Below are positions 6,029-9,870 of a DNA stretch of 9,870 nucleotides, piece after piece (position 1 is the first letter of the stretch; the number at the start of each line of letters is the position of its first letter). The notes beneath the pieces were generated by a model. It did not search any database, was not told the origin of the DNA, and saw nothing but the letters and a program-made list of their open reading frames with translations. Made by a program: the position numbers and the translations under genes. This stretch comes from Microbacteriaceae bacterium. Its GTDB lineage: Bacteria > Actinomycetota > Actinomycetes > Actinomycetales > Microbacteriaceae. The stretch is from positions 1-9,870 of the forward strand of contig JAJAZI010000049.1 in NCBI GenBank assembly GCA_026785785.1, in the 5' to 3' direction.

Positions 6029-6805
6029 ATGTGGAGTATCGCCCGCCGTCCTAAGTGGATCGCCCTGCTCGTGCTCGCCCTCGTCGTGGCCGCGGCGTTC
6101 GCCGCGCTCGGGCAGTGGCAGCTCTCCCGCAGCATTGATTCCGGGCAGGTCATCGAACGGGAGTCCGAGACGGTGCTGCCGCTGTCCGAGGTGGCGGAGC
6201 CGCAGAAGCCGACGACGCAGCGCGCCGACGGCCAGCTCGTCATGGTGAGCGGCGAGTTCATCGAGGCGGACTTCTCGGTGATCAGCAACCGGGTCAACGG
6301 CGGCGAGACGGGGTTTTGGGCGGTCGGGCACCTGGTGACCGCCGACGCTGCATCCGTCGCCATCGCCGTCGGCTGGGCGCCGACCGAGGCGGCAGCCGAC
6401 GCGGCCCTGCGCTCCCTCTCGGGCGGGCAGGCCACCGTGACCGGCCGCTACCTGCCGGGGGAGTCCGCGCAGGAGACCGACTTCGAGAACGGCGAGCGGA
6501 GTGCCTTCGCTCCCGCCGCGCTCATCAACGAGTGGGACGGCTTCGAGGGCAGCGCCTACGGCGGATACATCGTGCAGGACTCGGCCCCGGGTGCCCTCGA
6601 GACCATCGATTCACCCACCCCCATCGAGACGGTCACCCTCAACTGGCTCAACATCTTCTACGCGGCCGAGTGGGTCGTCTTCGCCGGATTCGCCGTGTTC
6701 ATGTGGTATCGACTGGTGCGGGATGCCTGGGAGCGCGAGACCGAGGAGGCTGCGCTCGGGACGGAGCCGGCCGGCGAATCCGACCCGCGCGCAGAAGTAA
6801 ACTAA
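6029..6805 (+). CDS. SURF1 family cytochrome c oxidase assembly protein
   Basis: 258 residues. The SURF1 architecture is visible: an N-terminal membrane helix (about 10-28) running into LGQWQLSR (27-34), the family's LGxWQLxR signature; an extracytoplasmic beta-rich domain with VSGEF (73-77), GFWAVGHL (95-102), AVGWAP (113-118) and VTGRYLP (137-143); and a C-terminal membrane helix (about 208-228) preceded by LNWLNIFYAAEW. SURF1/Shy1 proteins help insert heme a into subunit I of aa3-type cytochrome c oxidase. The last 25 residues are acidic and cytoplasmic, without a recognisable motif. It starts two bases after the antiporter stop. No cytochrome oxidase genes are in the window, so involvement in oxidase assembly rests on family membership. 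Confidence 0.92.
   Translation: MWSIARRPKWIALLVLALVVAAAFAALGQWQLSRSIDSGQVIERESETVLPLSEVAEPQKPTTQRADGQLVMVSGEFIEADFSVISNRVNGGETGFWAVGHLVTADAASVAIAVGWAPTEAAADAALRSLSGGQATVTGRYLPGESAQETDFENGERSAFAPAALINEWDGFEGSAYGGYIVQDSAPGALETIDSPTPIETVTLNWLNIFYAAEWVVFAGFAVFMWYRLVRDAWERETEEAALGTEPAGESDPRAEVN
6798..6803 (+). promoter_or_regulatory. Probable -10 box (TAAACT) directly before the DUF3817 gene
   Basis: TAAACT (TANNNT) overlaps the last codons and stop of the SURF1 gene and ends six bases before ATG 6810, the same geometry as before guaB3. The only Shine-Dalgarno-like bases, AAGG at 6804-6807, are two bases from the ATG, too close to work well. A leaderless DUF3817-guaA transcript is therefore plausible, although no -35 is visible. 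Confidence 0.5.
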
Positions 6806-6809
6806 GGCA

Positions 6810-7252
6810 ATGCCTCTCAAGCCCAAGCCGTCCGATCTGCCGCGCATCCGCGGTGCTCTGAAGTTTTACCGGGTGATCGCGTACGCGACGGGATTCCTGC
6901 TTCTGCTGCTGGTCTTCGAGGTCGTGTTCAAGTACACGCCCCTCCAGCTTGAGATGGAGCTCGGCGGACCCGGCGGCTTCTTCGCGCTCGTTCCCGTCGA
7001 CACCGTCACGGCGTTCAACCTGAGCACGGCGATCCTCATCGCCCACGGGTGGCTCTATGTCGTCTATCTGTTCGCCGACTTCCGTCTGTGGAGCATCATG
7101 CGGTGGCCGTTCTCCCGGTTCATCGCCATCGCGCTCGGCGGCGTTGTGCCATTCTTGTCCTTCATCGTCGAGCATTACATGTCCCGACGCGCGCGAAACG
7201 AAATCGCCGAACTCGAACTCGAAGAACGCGCCGCGCGCGTGGAGGCCCCCCA

Positions 7253-7256
<4 letters not shown>
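6810..7256 (+). CDS. DUF3817 family small integral membrane protein
   Basis: 148 residues with three predicted membrane helices (about 20-40, 70-90 and 103-122) and a charged cytoplasmic C-terminal helix (about 126-145, [19 protein letters not shown]). Family-type motifs are visible: [39 protein letters not shown] with His79, and [11 protein letters not shown]. The molecular function of DUF3817 is not known to me. The gene lies between SURF1 and guaA, starts four bases after the SURF1 stop and overlaps guaA by four bases. Whether it works with the respiratory genes upstream or is merely co-transcribed with guaA cannot be told from sequence. No signal peptide cleavage site is seen. Confidence 0.88.
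7241..7245 (+). promoter_or_regulatory. Ribosome binding site deciding the guaA start
   Basis: GGAGG at 7241-7245 is seven bases before GTG 7253. It lies inside the DUF3817 coding sequence and fixes the guaA start at the GTG that overlaps the DUF3817 stop codon (gtga). Confidence 0.7.
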
Positions 7257-8827
<1,571 letters not shown>

Positions 8828-8870
8828 CAGCCGGGTCGACGCGCTAGACCGGTTCCGGCCGAGCTGCCCA

Positions 8871-8900
8871 TTGTGGCACGGATGCCCGGAGGACTACCGT
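8871..8900 (+). promoter_or_regulatory. Candidate promoter of the SGNH-hydrolase-like gene (TTGTGG-N18-TACCGT)
   Basis: TACCGT (8895-8900, TANNNT) ends six bases before ATG 8907, and TTGTGG (8871-8876) lies 18 bases further upstream. The nearest Shine-Dalgarno, GGAGGA at 8888-8893, is 13 bases from the ATG, too far for normal use. Together this favours a leaderless transcript. The guaA-SGNH gap (8828-8906) shows no clear terminator. Confidence 0.45.
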
Positions 8901-8906
8901 GAGCCC

Positions 8907-9870
8907 ATGACCCAACCTCAGCGATCCCGAATTCGCTTCATGTCGCGCCTCGGCGCCGTCTCGCTCTTGTCCCTCGGCCTGATCGTGGCCGCATCCGTCG
9001 CCCCTGCCACCGCATCGCCGGTCGCGAAGCCCAAGGGTTCTGCCGGCGGCTCCTACGTCGCCATCGGTGACTCCTTCACCGCCGGCCAGGGCGCGGCCCC
9101 GTATCTGGGAGACTGTCTGCGGAGCCAGTTCGCGAGCTACCCGGCGATCACCGCGGGATCGAGCAGCTACCGCGAGGCCCTGAACTTCGCCTGCTCCGGC
9201 GCGGACACGACCGACATGCTCAGGCGGGTCGCGGTGATCGACCCCCGCACCAAACTGAAGGCGTCTCTCGTGACCATCACGGTGGGCGGCATCGACGCCG
9301 GCTCCAACCTAGTGCTCGCAGCCTGCGCGCTCGATCCGGCATCGGTGCCTTGTGAGACCGCGGTCGACACGGCCACAGCCAACCTGCAGACCGTCGTCGG
9401 GCCGACGCTCGTCCGCACCTACACCGCCGTTGCCGCCGAGTTTCCGAAGGCGCGCATCGTCGTGCTCAACTATCCAATGCTGTTCGACCCGAGTTTGGCG
9501 ACTGACCCGACGTTCGGGTCGCTCGCCGTCACCATGAACTATGCCACCGACCTGCTGAACCAGGTCATCCTCGGGGCGGTGAGGGCAACGAACAACCCGC
9601 GGGTGTCGCTGACGGACGTCACGGACGAGTTCGCCGGCCACGGCATCGGCTCGAACGTGCCATACATCAGCTTCAACAGTGACCCCTTCGACCCCTTCGA
9701 CCCCGCCAATTTCCACCCGAACGCGCTCGGTAACACCGCTGGGTACTCCGCGGCGCTCCGCACAGACGGCGCCGTTCGCGGGCGCTTAACCCGCTCACAA
9801 AAAAAGGGCCCCCCCACGGGGCGGCCCGTAACGTGTGGGGTGGTGCTTGTTGCTGCCCCGGAGGATCTGG
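8907..9870 (+). CDS. Secreted SGNH/GDSL-hydrolase-like protein; no stop inside the window
   Basis: Residues 1-37 form a Sec signal peptide: basic RSRIR and FMSR, hydrophobic core LGAVSLLSLGLIVAASV, and probable cleavage after APATA. The mature part shows SGNH blocks: YVAIGDSFTAGQGA with nucleophile Ser56, FACSGAD with Gly98, VGGIDAG at 126-132 and FHPNALGN with His270. Four cysteines (70, 96, 140, 149) may form disulfides. SGNH hydrolases are exported lipases or esterases, but this one is atypical: block III reads GGID where GGND is expected, and the position three residues before His270 is Ala instead of Asp. Activity is therefore doubtful and the substrate unknown. ATG 8907 is chosen because it gives a complete signal peptide; ATG 8940 would also leave one. 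The frame stays open to the right edge, running through a minus-strand terminator from about codon 298. A TAA at 9787-9789 is in the +1 frame, so either the stop lies outside or a frameshift is present. Confidence 0.78.
   Translation, partial: MTQPQRSRIRFMSRLGAVSLLSLGLIVAASVAPATASPVAKPKGSAGGSYVAIGDSFTAGQGAAPYLGDCLRSQFASYPAITAGSSSYREALNFACSGADTTDMLRRVAVIDPRTKLKASLVTITVGGIDAGSNLVLAACALDPASVPCETAVDTATANLQTVVGPTLVRTYTAVAAEFPKARIVVLNYPMLFDPSLATDPTFGSLAVTMNYATDLLNQVILGAVRATNNPRVSLTDVTDEFAGHGIGSNVPYISFNSDPFDPFDPANFHPNALGNTAGYSAALRTDGAVRGRLTRSQKKGPPTGRPVTCGVVLVAAPEDL
9681..9704 (+). repeat. 9-bp tandem repeat (DPF DPF DP) next to the SGNH catalytic histidine
   Basis: gaccccttc occurs twice (9681-9689, 9690-9698), followed by gacccc (9699-9704). 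It encodes DPFDPFDP, residues 259-266, ending just before the FHPN block with His270. The unit is a multiple of three and keeps the frame. Confidence 0.85.
9799..9827 (-). terminator. Rho-independent terminator oriented for the minus strand
   Basis: GGGCC...GGCCC (9806-9810 with 9823-9827) continues inward as CCC...GGG (9812-9814 with 9819-9821), with one C-C mismatch (9811/9822) and a loop of four. Seven A's precede it on the plus strand (9799-9805), so on the minus strand the hairpin is followed by seven T's. There is no T run on the plus-strand side. It should end transcription of a minus-strand gene located right of the window; no stop codon or recognisable gene end for it is visible in 9828-9870. 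Confidence 0.75.

Noticed and set aside
5142..6435. Several minus-strand open frames opposite the antiporter tail and SURF1 gene
   Set aside because: They mirror the repeated Ala/Asp/Arg codons of the plus-strand tail and have no credible starts or domains.
7049..7252. N-terminal extension of guaA in the same frame
   Set aside because: It overlaps the DUF3817 gene entirely, its sequence is Arg-rich and unlike GuaA, and GTG 7253 has a Shine-Dalgarno and the family N-terminus.
8899..8910. Three-codon upstream frame GTG AGC CCA TGA overlapping ATG 8907, with GGAGGA five bases before it
   Set aside because: Attractive as a coupled mini-leader, but so short a frame arises easily by chance and the TACCGT box suggests the mRNA begins downstream of it.
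9829..9870. 3' end of a tRNA or other structural RNA on the minus strand right of the terminator
   Set aside because: The minus strand lacks a recognisable T-arm and CCA-like end, and only about 40 bases are visible, so nothing can be called.

Overview
The window is high-GC DNA, roughly two-thirds G+C by eye. It has strongly GC-biased third codon positions, GTG as well as ATG starts, and TANNNT-type -10 boxes without clear -35 boxes. Gene content (GuaB3, DUF3817 next to guaA, a KhtT/KhtU-type antiporter pair) and the abundance of GGATGC/GCATCC hexamers suggest an actinobacterium, most likely Micrococcales and perhaps Microbacteriaceae. The phylum is well supported; the family is an inference.

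Layout: (1) Positions 1-887, minus strand: the first three quarters of a MalY/PatB-type PLP-dependent C-S lyase, cut by the left edge. (2) 888-1000: a 113-base divergent intergenic region with a probable leaderless promoter for the next gene. (3) 1001-8827, plus strand, seven tightly packed genes: guaB3 (IMP dehydrogenase-related), glpD (aerobic glycerol-3-phosphate dehydrogenase), a KhtT-like regulatory subunit, a CPA2 cation/proton antiporter, a SURF1-family protein, a DUF3817 membrane protein, and guaA (GMP synthase). (4) 8907 to the right edge: a secreted SGNH-hydrolase-like protein. (5) 9799-9827: a hairpin whose T tract lies on the minus strand, so it should terminate a minus-strand gene lying to the right of the window.

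How the genes relate: guaB3 and guaA bracket the cluster, and GuaA makes GMP from XMP. The genes between them belong to respiration and membrane energetics: GlpD feeds electrons to quinone, SURF1 assists cytochrome oxidase assembly, and the KhtT/KhtU-type pair exchanges K+ for H+. The spacing (3-base gap, 2-base gap, 4-base gap, 4-base overlap) suggests one unit from the KhtT-like gene through guaA, with an additional internal promoter directly before DUF3817. Starts fall into two classes: guaB3, DUF3817 and the SGNH gene have TANNNT exactly six bases before the start and no well-placed Shine-Dalgarno, whereas glpD, the KhtT-like gene, SURF1 and guaA have a Shine-Dalgarno and no such box.

Most of the window is ordinary actinobacterial housekeeping sequence; I see no CRISPR array, insertion sequence, tRNA or rRNA. 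The points most worth checking are the leaderless-start pattern, the complete absence of cysteine in GuaB3, the altered active site and missing stop of the SGNH gene, several in-frame tandem duplications, and a context-dependent preference for GGATGC over GGACGC.
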